A DNA stretch of 64,000 bases from Ramlibacter rhizophilus (GCF_004681965.1 NZ_SMLL01000005.1:62001-126000); one strand, 5' to 3'. Counted from the first letter of the stretch, positions 18,771 to 27,431 are shown. Made by a program: numbers and translations. Notes: generated from the sequence alone by a model not told the origin.

Positions 18771-19702
18771 GCGACGGCGCCCTCCCCACCTACACCGGCC
18801 TGCTGCCCGACCACGGCCGCTTCGACTACCGTCCCATCACGGGCCGCAAGCCCTACCGGTGGCCCAACGGCGCGCGCCTGGCCGTCTACATCGGCTTCAA
18901 CCTGGAGCACTTCGCCTTCGGCGAGGGCCTGGGCGCGGGCATCGGCCCGGCGTCGCCGCAGCCCGACGTGCTCAATCACAGCTGGCGCGAATACGGCAAC
19001 CGCGTGGGCGCCTGGCGCTGCCTGGAGCTGTTCGACTCGCTGGGCCTGCCGACGGCCACGCTGGTCAACACGGCGCTGTACGACCACTGCCCCGAACTGG
19101 TGGCCGCCTTCGCCGCGCGTGGCGACGAGATCGTGGGCCACGGCCATACCAACGCCGAGCGGCAGGGGCACCTGGCCGAGCACGCGGAGCGCGAACTGCT
19201 GCTCGCCTGCCGCGAGCGGATCGCGCGCGAAAGCGGCGCCGCGCCGCAAGGCTGGCTCTCGCCCTGGATCTCGGAGAGCCGCCACACGCCCGACCTGCTG
19301 GCGGAGACCGGCTATCGCTACACCCTCAACTGGTGCCACGACGACCAGCCCATGACGATGCGCACCCGCAGCGGCCAGGCGCTGTGGGCCGTGCCCTACC
19401 CGCAGGAGCTCAACGACATCCCCATGATCGTCGCGCGCCAGATGGACGGCAGGGACTTCGCGCGGATGATCGTCGACCAGTTCGACGAGATGCAGCTCCA
19501 GGCGCAGAGCCAGCCGCTGGTGATGGGCATCGCGCTGCATCCCTACCTCGTCGGGCAGCCCTACCGCCTGCGCCACCTGCGGCGTGCGCTGGAGCACCTG
19601 TGCGCGGCCCGCGAGCGCGGCGAGCTGTGGTTCACCACCCCGGGCGCGATCTGCGCCCACGTGTCCGGGCTCGCCGAAGCCGATCCGGACGCATTCCGCT
19701 GA
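18767..19702 (+). CDS. polysaccharide-deacetylase-family hydrolase, PuuE allantoinase-like
   Basis: A 311-residue NodB-homology protein. RKPYRWPNGARLAVYIGFN near residue 25, EIVGHGHTNAE near 120 and GWLSPWISESRHTPDLL near 165 follow the layout of PuuE-type allantoinases and related cyclic-amide hydrolases rather than sugar deacetylases. It starts in an ATGA overlap. With the amidase next to it, a two-step ring-opening and amide-cleavage path on a cyclic ureide or imide is plausible, but the substrate is not known. Confidence 0.8.
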   Translation: MSDGALPTYTGLLPDHGRFDYRPITGRKPYRWPNGARLAVYIGFNLEHFAFGEGLGAGIGPASPQPDVLNHSWREYGNRVGAWRCLELFDSLGLPTATLVNTALYDHCPELVAAFAARGDEIVGHGHTNAERQGHLAEHAERELLLACRERIARESGAAPQGWLSPWISESRHTPDLLAETGYRYTLNWCHDDQPMTMRTRSGQALWAVPYPQELNDIPMIVARQMDGRDFARMIVDQFDEMQLQAQSQPLVMGIALHPYLVGQPYRLRHLRRALEHLCAARERGELWFTTPGAICAHVSGLAEADPDAFR

Positions 19703-19723
19703 TCGACGACAGGGAACCCGCCC

Positions 19724-20914
19724 ATGAATTTCGACATCGACGACCGCGTCGGCGCCTGGGTGCCGCACGGCCGCTTCATGCTGCCTCCCACGCGGCGCGG
19801 CGCCCTGGACGGCCTGCGCTTCGCGGTCAAGGACGTCTTCGACGTCGCAGGCCATCCGACGGGCGCCGGCAACCCCACCTGGCTGGCCACGCATGCGATC
19901 CCCACCCGCCATGCCGGCGTGGTGCAGCAGCTGCTGGACGCCGGTGCCACGCTGGCCGGCAAGGTGCTGACCGACGAGCTGGCCTACAGCCTGCACGGGG
20001 ACAACGCGCACTACGGCACTCCGGTCAACAGCGCGGCGCCCGACTGCGTGCCGGGCGGCTCGTCCAGCGGCTCCTCGGCGGCGGTGGCCGCGCGCCTGGT
20101 GGACTTCGCGCTGGGCACCGATACCGGCGGCTCGACCCGCGTGCCCGCGAGCTATGCGGGCCTGTGGGGACTGCGCACCACGCACGGGCTGGTGCCGCGC
20201 GAAGGCCTGGTGCCGCTGCACCCGAGCTTCGACACGGCCACCTGGCTGGCCCACGAGGCCGGCATCTTCGAACGGGTCGGCGCGGTGCTGCTGCCCGAAG
20301 CGGACTGGGCGCCCCGCCGAGTCCTCGTGCCACGGGACGCCTGGACGTTGGCGGACGAAGTCTTCCAGGTGCCGCTGCAGCGGGCCCGCGATGCCCTGGC
20401 CCACGACCTGTCGGCGTCCGTGGAGGAAGCCACCTGGGGCGGCGAGGCGGCGCTGGCGGACTGGCGCCAGGTGTATGCGACCGCCGGCGCTTTCGAAGGC
20501 TGGCAGGTGCACGGGGCCTGGATCCAGGCCCAGCAGCCGCACTTCGGTGCGCCGATCGCCGCGCGCTGGCGCGCCGCGAGTGCCGTCACCGCCCAAGACG
20601 CCGCCCGTGCACGCGAGCAGGCCGGCGCCATCCGTGCCGCGGTGCGCGCCCGCCTCGGGCCGGACGGCGTGGCCGTGCTGCCCTCGGCTGCGAGCCTCGC
20701 GCCCCGGCGCGATGCCGACCCGGCGAGCGTCGACGCGGTGCGCCTGCGCACCATGGCGATCACCTGCATCGCCGGCCTGGCGGGCTTGCCGCAGGTGAGC
20801 CTGCCCCTGCGCTCGGACGCGCCGCGGCCACTCGGCATTTCCCTGCTCGGCGCCGCCGGCAGCGACCTGGCCTTGATCCGCCTGGCAAGGAGGCTGCATG
20901 CGCGCATCGCCTGA
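19724..20914 (+). CDS. amidase (amidase signature family)
   Basis: A 396-residue hydrolase with the full Ser-cisSer-Lys triad: Lys36 in FAVKDVFDVAG, cis-Ser113 in PGGSSSGSS, and nucleophile Ser137 in GTDTGGSTRVPASYAG. The 24-residue spacing between the two serines is canonical. It cleaves an amide to acid plus ammonia; the substrate is unknown. It is shorter than many family members. It lies 21 bp after the deacetylase-like gene and overlaps the GntR gene by 17 bp. Confidence 0.9.
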   Translation: MNFDIDDRVGAWVPHGRFMLPPTRRGALDGLRFAVKDVFDVAGHPTGAGNPTWLATHAIPTRHAGVVQQLLDAGATLAGKVLTDELAYSLHGDNAHYGTPVNSAAPDCVPGGSSSGSSAAVAARLVDFALGTDTGGSTRVPASYAGLWGLRTTHGLVPREGLVPLHPSFDTATWLAHEAGIFERVGAVLLPEADWAPRRVLVPRDAWTLADEVFQVPLQRARDALAHDLSASVEEATWGGEAALADWRQVYATAGAFEGWQVHGAWIQAQQPHFGAPIAARWRAASAVTAQDAARAREQAGAIRAAVRARLGPDGVAVLPSAASLAPRRDADPASVDAVRLRTMAITCIAGLAGLPQVSLPLRSDAPRPLGISLLGAAGSDLALIRLARRLHARIA

Positions 20915-21653
20915 GTCCCTGGACCCTGAAGAAGCCGAGCTTCCTTCCGCTCCCGCACGCCCGGCCGGCGAGGGCACGCCGGCCGACATCGAGGCCCGCA
21001 TCTACGCCAGCGTCTTCGAAGGCGTGATGAGCCAGCGCCTCGCGCCCGGCACCAAGCTGCCCGAGGCGCGCCTGTGCGAGCTGTTCGGCGTGAGCCGCGC
21101 GGTCGTGCGCAAGGTGCTGCAGCGGCTGGCGCACGACCACATCGTGCAGCTGCGCCCGCACCGCGGCGCCATCGTGGCGGTGCCCACGCGCGCGGAAACG
21201 CAGCAGATCTTCGAGGCGCGGCGGGCGCTGGAGGCGGCCATCGTGCGGCTGGTGGCCGAACGCGCCACGCCGGCCGACCTGCAGGGCCTGCGCGAGCAGT
21301 TGCGACAGGAGCATGCACAGATGCACCGGCACGACCAGCCCGCCTGGGCGCGGCTGGCCAGTGCCTATCACCTGAGGCTGGCCGAACTCTCCGGCAATCC
21401 GATTCTGCGGCGCTACCTCACGGAGACGGTGTCGCGCTGCTCGCTGCTGGTGGCGACCCACCAGCCGCCGGGCAATGCCGCCTGCGAGCACGAGGAGCAC
21501 GAGCGCATCGTGGACTGCATTGCACGCGGCGACGCCGACGCGGCGGTGCAGCTGATGGAGCAGCACCTGCTCGCACTGGAGCACCACCTGCTGCTGGACC
21601 GGCCCACGCCCAAGCGCGACCTGGCGTACCTGCTGGGCCTGGGCCAGGCCTGA
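20898..21653 (+). CDS. GntR family regulator, FadR/FCD subfamily
   Basis: A 251-residue repressor-type regulator. The winged HTH spans about residues 30-95 (LCELFGVSRAVVRKVLQRLAHDHIVQLRPHRGAIV). The all-helical FCD ligand domain covers about 105-235, with likely metal-ligand histidines in YHLRLAEL and HEEHERIV. It is the last gene of the plus-strand operon and probably controls both divergent units through the palindrome at 18249-18260, relieved by a pathway compound. Confidence 0.9.
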   Translation: MRASPESLDPEEAELPSAPARPAGEGTPADIEARIYASVFEGVMSQRLAPGTKLPEARLCELFGVSRAVVRKVLQRLAHDHIVQLRPHRGAIVAVPTRAETQQIFEARRALEAAIVRLVAERATPADLQGLREQLRQEHAQMHRHDQPAWARLASAYHLRLAELSGNPILRRYLTETVSRCSLLVATHQPPGNAACEHEEHERIVDCIARGDADAAVQLMEQHLLALEHHLLLDRPTPKRDLAYLLGLGQA

Positions 21654-21664
21654 GGCGTCGGGCT

Positions 21665-21829
21665 CAGAAGCTGTGAATGAATTCGGCGCGTCCGAAGCGG
21701 CCGCCGGAAAGTGCCCCATCAAGGCGCGAAGCGCAGCCATAGCTCGGGCTATGGCGAGCATTTGCAACGCCGAGGGGGCGCTTTCTGGAGGCCGAGGCGG
21801 GCGTGGCGGATTCGTTCACAGCTTCTCAG
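21665..21829. mobile_element. MITE-like element with inverted ends
   Basis: About 165 bp bounded by imperfect inverted repeats: AGAAGCTGTGAATGAATTC at the left and the complement of GAGAAGCTGTGAACGAATC at the right. An internal hairpin GCCATAGC-TCGG-GCTATGGC lies at 21736-21755. It has no coding capacity and no transposase, and fills the gap between the GntR gene and ppiD. Confidence 0.7.
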
Positions 21830-21831
21830 AC

Positions 21832-21868
21832 GGTGTGAATGAATCTACTGCTACGATTCCTTCACACC
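21832..21868. repeat. long hairpin after ppiD, related to the MITE ends
   Basis: GGTGTGAATGAATC pairs with GATTCCTTCACACC (one mismatch, 9-nt loop). The outer sequence resembles the ends of the neighbouring MITE (GAAGGTGTGAA versus GAAGCTGTGAA), so it may be a shorter derivative. It lies 3 bp from the ppiD stop codon and could act as a transcription end signal. Confidence 0.7.
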
Positions 21869-21871
21869 TTC

Positions 21872-23800
21872 TCAGCGGTTCGCGTCCGCCGTCGCGCCCG
21901 GCACCGGGCGCGGCACCTCGATCTTCACCTTGAAGCGCTCCTTGAGCAGCTCGTAGTAGGCACGGCCCTCGGCGCTGGCCAGCCACTGCGCGACCTGCTC
22001 GCGCTCCTGGGCGGCGCGCTCGGCCGGCGGGGCCTCGCGCGGCAGGGTCTTGAGGACCCGCACCAGCGCATAGCCCTGCGCCCCCAGGTCCACGCCGGTG
22101 GCACCGGGGAGCTTGCTTGGATCGACCCGCATGGCGGCCTCGACCACCTCGGGCGCCAAGTCGCGCGGGTTCTCGCGCGAAATGACGACGGGCGCGGGCA
22201 GCTGCACGCTCTGCGGATTGGCCTTGAGCGCTTCGAGCTGCTCGGCGCCGGCCTTCTGCGCCAGCTCGATGCCGCGGCGGGTCTTGAGCTGCTCGCGCAC
22301 GCGGTCCTTGACTTCGGCCAGCGGCAGCGTGCGGGCAGGCTCGTGCGCCAGCACGCGGGCCGACACGAGCTGGCTCGGGCCAACCTCGACGGCATCGGTG
22401 TTGCGCTTCTTCTCCAGGCTCTCGGGCGAGAACACCGCCGTCATCAGCTTGGGGTTGGCCAGCACGCCGCTCGCGCCGTTACCCGGCTCGCGCGTGACGC
22501 CCTCGGCCGTGCGCAGGGGCAGCTTGAACTTCTCGGCCACGCCAGCCAGGCCGTCGGCGGCTTCATAGACCGCATTGCTGAACGAGTCCGCCGTCTCCGC
22601 GAACTTGCGCTGGGCCTGCTGGCGGCGCAGTTCGGTTTCCAGTTGCGGGCGCACTTCCTCGAAGGTCTGCTGCTTGGGCGCGCGCAGGTCCGTCAGGCGG
22701 ATGATGTGGAAGCCGAAGTCGGTCTCGACCACGTCGCTGATCTCGCCCTTCTTCAGCTTGAAGGCCGCCTCCTCGAAAGGCTTGGTCATGGCGCCGCGGG
22801 TGAAGAAGTCGAGGTCGCCGCCGCGGGCTGCGGACCCCGGGTCCTGCGAGTGCTGGCGCGCGAGCTCGGCAAAGCGCTCGGGCGACTGGCGCACCTGGGC
22901 CAGCAGCTCCTGCGCCTTCTTGCGCGCGGCCTCGCGGTCGGCGGGCGGCGCGCCCGCGGGCGCCTTGACCAGGATGTGGCTGGCGCGGCGCTCCTCCAGT
23001 GCGGTCTGGCGGGCGATGTTCTGCTCGTAGTAGGTCTTGAGGTCGGACTCGTTGACGGTGATGCCCTTCATGACCGTGTCCAGGTCGAGCACGAGGTACT
23101 CCAGCTTGACCTGCTCGGGCGCCTGGAACAGCGCCTGGTTCTGCTGGTAGAAGGCCTGGATCTCTTCGTCCGTGGGGTTGACGCGGGCGGCGAACTCGGC
23201 GGGACGCAAGGTCTTGGCCTGCACCTCGCGGCGCTGCAGGTAGGCGTCCAGCGCGACCTCGGCCTGGGCCGGGGTGACGAAGCTCGTGCCCATGAGGCCG
23301 GCGAGCACCTGGCGGTTGGACAGGTCGGCGCGGAACTGCGCCTCCAGGCCCTCGGGCGTGAGGCCCTGGGCGGCGGCGAGCTGGCGGTAGCGGGCGGCGT
23401 CGATGCGGCCATCGGGCCCACGCAGCGAGGCGATGGTGGGGTCGCGCTGCAGTTGCGCGGCCAGGCGCGCGTCGGGCGTGACGAGGCGGTCGTCCTGCGC
23501 GGCGGCGCGGATCACGCGCTCGCGCACCATGCGCTCGAGCGTGCCGTAGCGTGCCTCGGGCGAATCGAGCAGCTTGGGGTCGATGCTGGGCATGGCCTGG
23601 CGCAGGCGGTCGGCCTCGAGGCGGTGGGCCGCGTCCCATGCGCTCTGGCGGATGTCCTGCCCGTCCACCCGGGCGACCACCTGCCCGCGGTCACCCATGT
23701 TCATGTAGCCCTCCACCCCGAACAGGACGAAGGAGGGAATGACCAGCAGGAACAGGACAAACAGCAGGAAGCGCGTGTTCCTGCGGACGAAATCAAACAT
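21872..23800 (-). CDS. ppiD: periplasmic folding chaperone / peptidyl-prolyl isomerase, PpiD-like
   Basis: A 642-residue membrane-anchored periplasmic chaperone. The N-terminus MFDFVRRNTRFLLFVLFLLVIPSFVLFGV is a single transmembrane anchor, then a SurA-N-like helical region to about residue 240 and one parvulin (PPIC) domain at about 265-365 (ASHILVK..., GDLDFFTRGAMTKPFEEAAF). The C-terminal region is a second chaperone-like part. Size and layout match SurA_N_3/PpiD proteins. It lies downstream of tRNA-Val and HU on the same strand, the arrangement hupB-ppiD also seen in Escherichia coli. Confidence 0.9.
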   Translation of the reverse strand: MFDFVRRNTRFLLFVLFLLVIPSFVLFGVEGYMNMGDRGQVVARVDGQDIRQSAWDAAHRLEADRLRQAMPSIDPKLLDSPEARYGTLERMVRERVIRAAAQDDRLVTPDARLAAQLQRDPTIASLRGPDGRIDAARYRQLAAAQGLTPEGLEAQFRADLSNRQVLAGLMGTSFVTPAQAEVALDAYLQRREVQAKTLRPAEFAARVNPTDEEIQAFYQQNQALFQAPEQVKLEYLVLDLDTVMKGITVNESDLKTYYEQNIARQTALEERRASHILVKAPAGAPPADREAARKKAQELLAQVRQSPERFAELARQHSQDPGSAARGGDLDFFTRGAMTKPFEEAAFKLKKGEISDVVETDFGFHIIRLTDLRAPKQQTFEEVRPQLETELRRQQAQRKFAETADSFSNAVYEAADGLAGVAEKFKLPLRTAEGVTREPGNGASGVLANPKLMTAVFSPESLEKKRNTDAVEVGPSQLVSARVLAHEPARTLPLAEVKDRVREQLKTRRGIELAQKAGAEQLEALKANPQSVQLPAPVVISRENPRDLAPEVVEAAMRVDPSKLPGATGVDLGAQGYALVRVLKTLPREAPPAERAAQEREQVAQWLASAEGRAYYELLKERFKVKIEVPRPVPGATADANR

Positions 23801-23844
23801 GGCGACTCTTTCGGCGACAAGCGCCTCGCTATCCGGAAAAGACG

Positions 23845-23868
23845 AAAGGCGAACTGCCGTTCGCCTTT
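23845..23868 (-). terminator. hairpin after tRNA-Val
   Basis: AAAGGCGAA and TTCGCCTTT form a perfect 9-bp stem with a 6-nt loop. On the minus strand it is followed by CGTCTTTT. It sits just 3' of the tRNA gene and before ppiD. Confidence 0.55.
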
Positions 23869-23875
23869 GCAGGGG

Positions 23876-23951
23876 TGGTGGGTGCTGACGGGCTCGAACC
23901 GCCGACCTACGCCTTGTAAGGGCGCCGCTCTACCAACTGAGCTAAGCACCC
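23876..23951 (-). tRNA. tRNA-Val (anticodon TAC)
   Basis: A full cloverleaf on the minus strand: 7-bp acceptor GGGTGCT/AGCACCC, D-arm GCTCAGTTGGTAGAGC, anticodon stem GCGCC/GGCGT with loop CTTACAA, T-arm GGCGGTTCGAGCCCGTC, and an encoded CCA end. The anticodon TAC at 23916-23918 reads GTN valine codons. It lies between the HU gene and ppiD on the same strand. Confidence 0.97.
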
Positions 23952-23966
23952 CACCGTAAGTTCCGA

Positions 23967-24239
23967 CTAGTTCAGGGCGTCCTTGAGCGCCTTGCCGGGT
24001 CGGAACTTGGGTACCTTGGCGGCCTTGATTTTAATGGTGTCGCCGGTGCGGGGATTGCGGCCGCTGCGCGCGGCCCGCTTTCCGACGGCAAAGGTGCCGA
24101 ATCCGACCAGCGAAACCGAGCCGCCCCTGCGCAGCGTGGTCTTCACGGCACCGATCATGGACTCCAGCGCGCGCGTGGCGGCAGCCTTGGAGATGTCGGA
24201 ATGCTTGGCGATGTGGTCGATCAGTTCGGTCTTGTTCAC
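23967..24239 (-). CDS. hupB: HU-type DNA-binding protein
   Basis: A 90-residue nucleoid protein that binds and bends DNA as a dimer. It has the HU sequence order: [37 protein letters not shown], then the DNA-binding arm with GRNPRTG. The start is a GTG at 24239, which gives exactly the usual length; the ORF upstream is not HU-like. A strong promoter lies about 130 bp upstream. Within 16 bp downstream is tRNA-Val, so the tRNA may be co-transcribed. Confidence 0.95.
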   Translation of the reverse strand: MNKTELIDHIAKHSDISKAAATRALESMIGAVKTTLRRGGSVSLVGFGTFAVGKRAARSGRNPRTGDTIKIKAAKVPKFRPGKALKDALN

Positions 24240-24364
24240 GGAGTCCCTCGGGCAGGTGTTTGGAGATTGGCTTGGGGACTCTCCCGCGCTGCGCACGCCA
24301 GGCGCAGCGGCAGCACGGGGAGCCTCGATGTGTCTTGCAGCTGAGCCACCCCAACTGCCGAGTG

Positions 24365-24393
24365 ATTAAAGCCACCGCCCCTGGAGGTGTCAA
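24365..24393 (-). promoter_or_regulatory. sigma-70 promoter of the HU gene
   Basis: On the minus strand TTGACA (24393-24388), a 17-bp spacer, then TTTAAT (24370-24365). This is the best sigma-70 match I found in the window. It gives a leader of roughly 120 nt to the HU GTG. The rest of the 252-bp gap up to the dehydrogenase stop holds a GC palindrome at 24443-24458 with no T-run. Confidence 0.8.
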
Positions 24394-24491
24394 TACGGCG
24401 TGTGGCGTTACAACCGCGAGAACGATAATGGCTGTCCCTCTTGCGCGCCGCGGCGCGCGGCGTTACGAGCGCTGCGCGCCGCGGTCTTGCT

Positions 24492-25577
24492 TCAGAGCGC
24501 CTGCGCGATGGCACGACCCAGGTCGGCGGTGCTCGCGGTACCGCCGATGTCGCGGGTGCGCGGTGCGCCGCTCGCCGGATCGAGCACCTTCTCGATGGCC
24601 GCCAGCACGGCGTCGTGAGCGTCCTTGTGGCCGAGGAACTCCAGCATCATCGCGCCGCACCAGATCTGCCCGATCGGATTGGCGATGCCCTGCCCCGCGA
24701 TGTCGGGCGCCGAGCCGTGCACCGGCTCGAAGAGCGAGGGAAAGCGCCGCTCGGGGTCGAGGTTGGCGCTGGGCGCGATGCCGATGGTGCCGGTGCAGGC
24801 CGGCCCGAGGTCGGACAGGATGTCGCCGAAGAGGTTGCTGGCCACCACCACGTCGAAGAAGTCCGGCCGCTGCACGAAGTGCGCGGTGAGGATGTCGATG
24901 TGGAACTTGTCCAGCGCCACGTCGGGGTAGGCCTTGGCCATCTCGGCCACACGCTCGTCCCAGTAGGGCATGGTGATGGCGATGCCGTTGGACTTGGTGG
25001 CGCTGGTCAGGTGCTTCTTCGGGCGCGAGCGCGCCAGCTCGAAGGCGAACCTGAGCACGCGGTCCACGCCCACGCGCGACATCACCGTCTCCTGCATGAC
25101 GATCTCGCGCTCGGTGCCCGGATACATGCGCCCGCCGATGCTGGAGTATTCGCCCTCGGTGTTCTCGCGCACGATGTACATGTCGATCTCGCCCGGCTGG
25201 CGCGGGCTGCCGTCGCGGCGCACCACGGGCGCGACGATGCCGGGCATGAGCCGCGCCGGGCGCAGGTTCACGTACTGGTCGAACTCGCGCCGGAACATGA
25301 GCAGCGACCCCCATAGCGACACGTGGTCCGGGATCTTCTCGGGCCAGCCCACCGCGCCGAAGTAGATGGCATCGTGGCCGCCGATGCGCTCCTTCCAGTC
25401 GTCCGGCAGCATGCGGCCGTGCTTCTCGTAGTAGTCCCAGCTGGAAAAGTCGAAGTGGTCGAACTGCAGGTCGATGCCGAAGCGCGTCGCCGCCGCCTCC
25501 ATGACCCGGATGCCCTCGGGCATGACTTCCTTGCCGATGCCGTCGCCGGCGATGACGGCGATGCGCTTCCTGCTCAT
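24492..25577 (-). CDS. tartrate dehydrogenase / D-malate dehydrogenase family enzyme
   Basis: A 361-residue NAD-dependent beta-decarboxylating dehydrogenase of the isopropylmalate/isocitrate family. IAVIAGDGIGKEV begins the protein, MYIVRENTEGEYSSIGG holds the substrate Tyr region, and DVVVASNLFGDILSDLG holds the metal Asp residues. The motifs YFGAVGWPEKIPDHVSLWG and NLRPARL fit the tartrate/D-malate dehydrogenase branch (TtuC, DmlA) rather than LeuB. It starts in an ATGA overlap with the dehalogenase-like gene, so the two are made together. Confidence 0.88.
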   Translation of the reverse strand: MSRKRIAVIAGDGIGKEVMPEGIRVMEAAATRFGIDLQFDHFDFSSWDYYEKHGRMLPDDWKERIGGHDAIYFGAVGWPEKIPDHVSLWGSLLMFRREFDQYVNLRPARLMPGIVAPVVRRDGSPRQPGEIDMYIVRENTEGEYSSIGGRMYPGTEREIVMQETVMSRVGVDRVLRFAFELARSRPKKHLTSATKSNGIAITMPYWDERVAEMAKAYPDVALDKFHIDILTAHFVQRPDFFDVVVASNLFGDILSDLGPACTGTIGIAPSANLDPERRFPSLFEPVHGSAPDIAGQGIANPIGQIWCGAMMLEFLGHKDAHDAVLAAIEKVLDPASGAPRTRDIGGTASTADLGRAIAQAL

Positions 25578-26464
25578 TGCATGGTCTCCTGGAAAAACTG
25601 CAGGGCCTCGGTGGCCACCTGCTGGGGGGCCTCTTCGGCCAGGTAGTGGCCGCAGGGCAGGCTGGCGCCGCTGACGTGCAGCGCACGCTCGCGCCAGAGC
25701 GCCAGCACGTCGAAGCAGCGGCCCACCGTGCCATGCTCGCCCCAGAGCACCCGAAGCGGCTGCGCAAGACGCCGCCCGGCGGCGACATCCGCGCGGTCGT
25801 GCGCCAGGTCGATGCCGGCACTGGCGCGGTAGTCGGCGCAGATGGCGGCCGCGCTGCCCGGGATGGCGATGCAGCGCTCGTACTCGGCCAGCGCCGAGGG
25901 CTCGAACACGCCCAGGCCCGCATGGCGGCTGCCCATGACGCTGCGCAGGTAGCGCACCGGGTCGCTGTCGATCAGGGCCTCCGGCAAGGGCGGCGGCTGG
26001 ATCAGGAAGAACCAGTGCCAGTAGGCGCGGGCGAAGGGCTCGTTGCTGCCTTCGTACATCGCGAGCGTGGGGGCGATGTCCAGCAGCATGAGCGCCTGAA
26101 CGGCGTCGGGATGGTCGGCGGCGAGCCGGTGGGCCACGCGCGCGCCGCGGTCATGCGCGAGCACGCCGAAACGGGTGAAACCCTGCGACTGCATGAAGGC
26201 CAGCGCATCGAGCGCCATCTCGCGCTTGCTGTAGGCCCGGCTGTCCTCGCCCGCCGGGGGGCGGCCCGAGTCGCCATAGCCGCGCAGGTCCATGAGCACG
26301 ACGCCATGGGAGCGTGCCAGCACCGGCGCGACGCGGTGCCACATGGCCAGGGTCTGCGGATGCCCGTGCAGCAGCAGCAGCGGTGGGCCTTCGCCCGCGC
26401 GGCGGCCATGCAGCCGCACGCCGTCGCGCTCGAACTCGATGGGTGTGAAGTCCGCGAGCAGCAT
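25574..26464 (-). CDS. alpha/beta hydrolase, fluoroacetate (haloacetate) dehalogenase-like
   Basis: A 296-residue hydrolase with an aspartate nucleophile: Asp105 in HDRGARVAHR, Asp129 in LLDIAPT and His272 in CGHYLAEE form the triad. Residues equivalent to those known in fluoroacetate dehalogenase are all present: Arg106 and Arg109 (carboxylate), His150-Trp151 in YWHWFF, and Tyr212 in ADYRAS (halide pocket). It would convert a 2-haloacid to the hydroxyacid. The ATG at 26464, behind GGGGAG, is preferred over a GTG at 26476. It is coupled to the dehydrogenase downstream and lies 4 bp after the DMT transporter. Confidence 0.85.
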   Translation of the reverse strand: MLLADFTPIEFERDGVRLHGRRAGEGPPLLLLHGHPQTLAMWHRVAPVLARSHGVVLMDLRGYGDSGRPPAGEDSRAYSKREMALDALAFMQSQGFTRFGVLAHDRGARVAHRLAADHPDAVQALMLLDIAPTLAMYEGSNEPFARAYWHWFFLIQPPPLPEALIDSDPVRYLRSVMGSRHAGLGVFEPSALAEYERCIAIPGSAAAICADYRASAGIDLAHDRADVAAGRRLAQPLRVLWGEHGTVGRCFDVLALWRERALHVSGASLPCGHYLAEEAPQQVATEALQFFQETMQ

Positions 26465-26468
26465 GGGC

Positions 26469-27407
26469 TCAGGCACTCCCCTTGCGCAGGCTGTCGGTGG
26501 CCGGCGTGCGCACGACCAGGCTCACGCCCGTGGCGGTGAGCGCCACGCCCGCGATGGTCAGGGCGGTGATCGGTTCGTCGAACAGCACCCAGGCCATGAG
26601 GGCGGTGGTGGGCGGCACGAGGTACATGAGGCTGGTGACCGAGGTGGCCACGCCGCGCTGGATCAGCAGGTACAGCAGCGAGCTGCCGCCCAGGGTGAGC
26701 GCCAGCACCGACCAGCCCATGGCGCCGGCCAGCTCCGGGTTCAGCCCGCCGCCGGGCAGGAACCAGCGCATCGACTCGGTCTCCAGCAGGGCCAGCGGCA
26801 AGGTGACCACGAAGGCCGCGGCCAGCTGCACGCCGTTGGCGGTGCGCACGTCGCACGCCTGGACGAAGCGCTTCTGGTAGAGCGTGCCGGCCGTGATGCT
26901 CAGGAGCGCGACGGTGGCGAAGAGCAGGTTGAGCGCATGCACCTCGCCCAGGCCCAGCTTCTGCCAGACCACCAGCACCAGCCCGCCCAGGCCGAGGGCC
27001 AGGCCGGTCCACTGCCGGCTTGAGATGCGTCCGCCACCCCAGGAGATCCACAGCGCCGTGAGCACCGGCTGCAATCCCACGAGCAGGGCCGCGAGGCCCG
27101 CTCCCATGCCGGTCTTCACGGCAGCCCACACCCCGCCGAGGTAGCCGGCGTGCATCAGCACGCCGGTGACCGAGAGGTGCAGCCACTGCCTGCGCCCCAC
27201 GGGCCAGGAGGCGCGCGCCAGCCCGGCCCAGACGAGGAAGCACGCCACCGAGAGGATGTAGCGCACGGCCAGGAACTTCATGGGCGGCGCGTGCGGCATG
27301 CCGAAGCGCGCGACCACGAAGCCCGTCGCCCAGATCAGCACGAACACGGCCGGCATGCTGCGCAGGAGCAGCTCGTTGCGGTCGGCCTGCGGTGAGACGC
27401 TGGACAT
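26469..27407 (-). CDS. DMT superfamily transporter, EamA family
   Basis: A 312-residue inner-membrane protein with ten hydrophobic segments arranged as two EamA repeats (FVLIWATGFVVARFG at the start of the first, LLYLLIQRGVATSVTSLMYLVPP in the second). These are drug/metabolite exporters; the substrate is unknown. It is the first gene of a three-gene operon with the dehalogenase-like hydrolase and the dehydrogenase, so it may move a substrate or product of that pair. Confidence 0.88.
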   Translation of the reverse strand: MSSVSPQADRNELLLRSMPAVFVLIWATGFVVARFGMPHAPPMKFLAVRYILSVACFLVWAGLARASWPVGRRQWLHLSVTGVLMHAGYLGGVWAAVKTGMGAGLAALLVGLQPVLTALWISWGGGRISSRQWTGLALGLGGLVLVVWQKLGLGEVHALNLLFATVALLSITAGTLYQKRFVQACDVRTANGVQLAAAFVVTLPLALLETESMRWFLPGGGLNPELAGAMGWSVLALTLGGSSLLYLLIQRGVATSVTSLMYLVPPTTALMAWVLFDEPITALTIAGVALTATGVSLVVRTPATDSLRKGSA

Positions 27408-27431
27408 GCTCAGGATTCGTTCGCAGCGTCT

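Noticed and set aside
24443..24458. GCGCGCCGCGGCGCGC as a terminator of the dehydrogenase gene
   Set aside because: It is a perfect palindrome but has no loop and no T-run; probably a by-product of high GC content.
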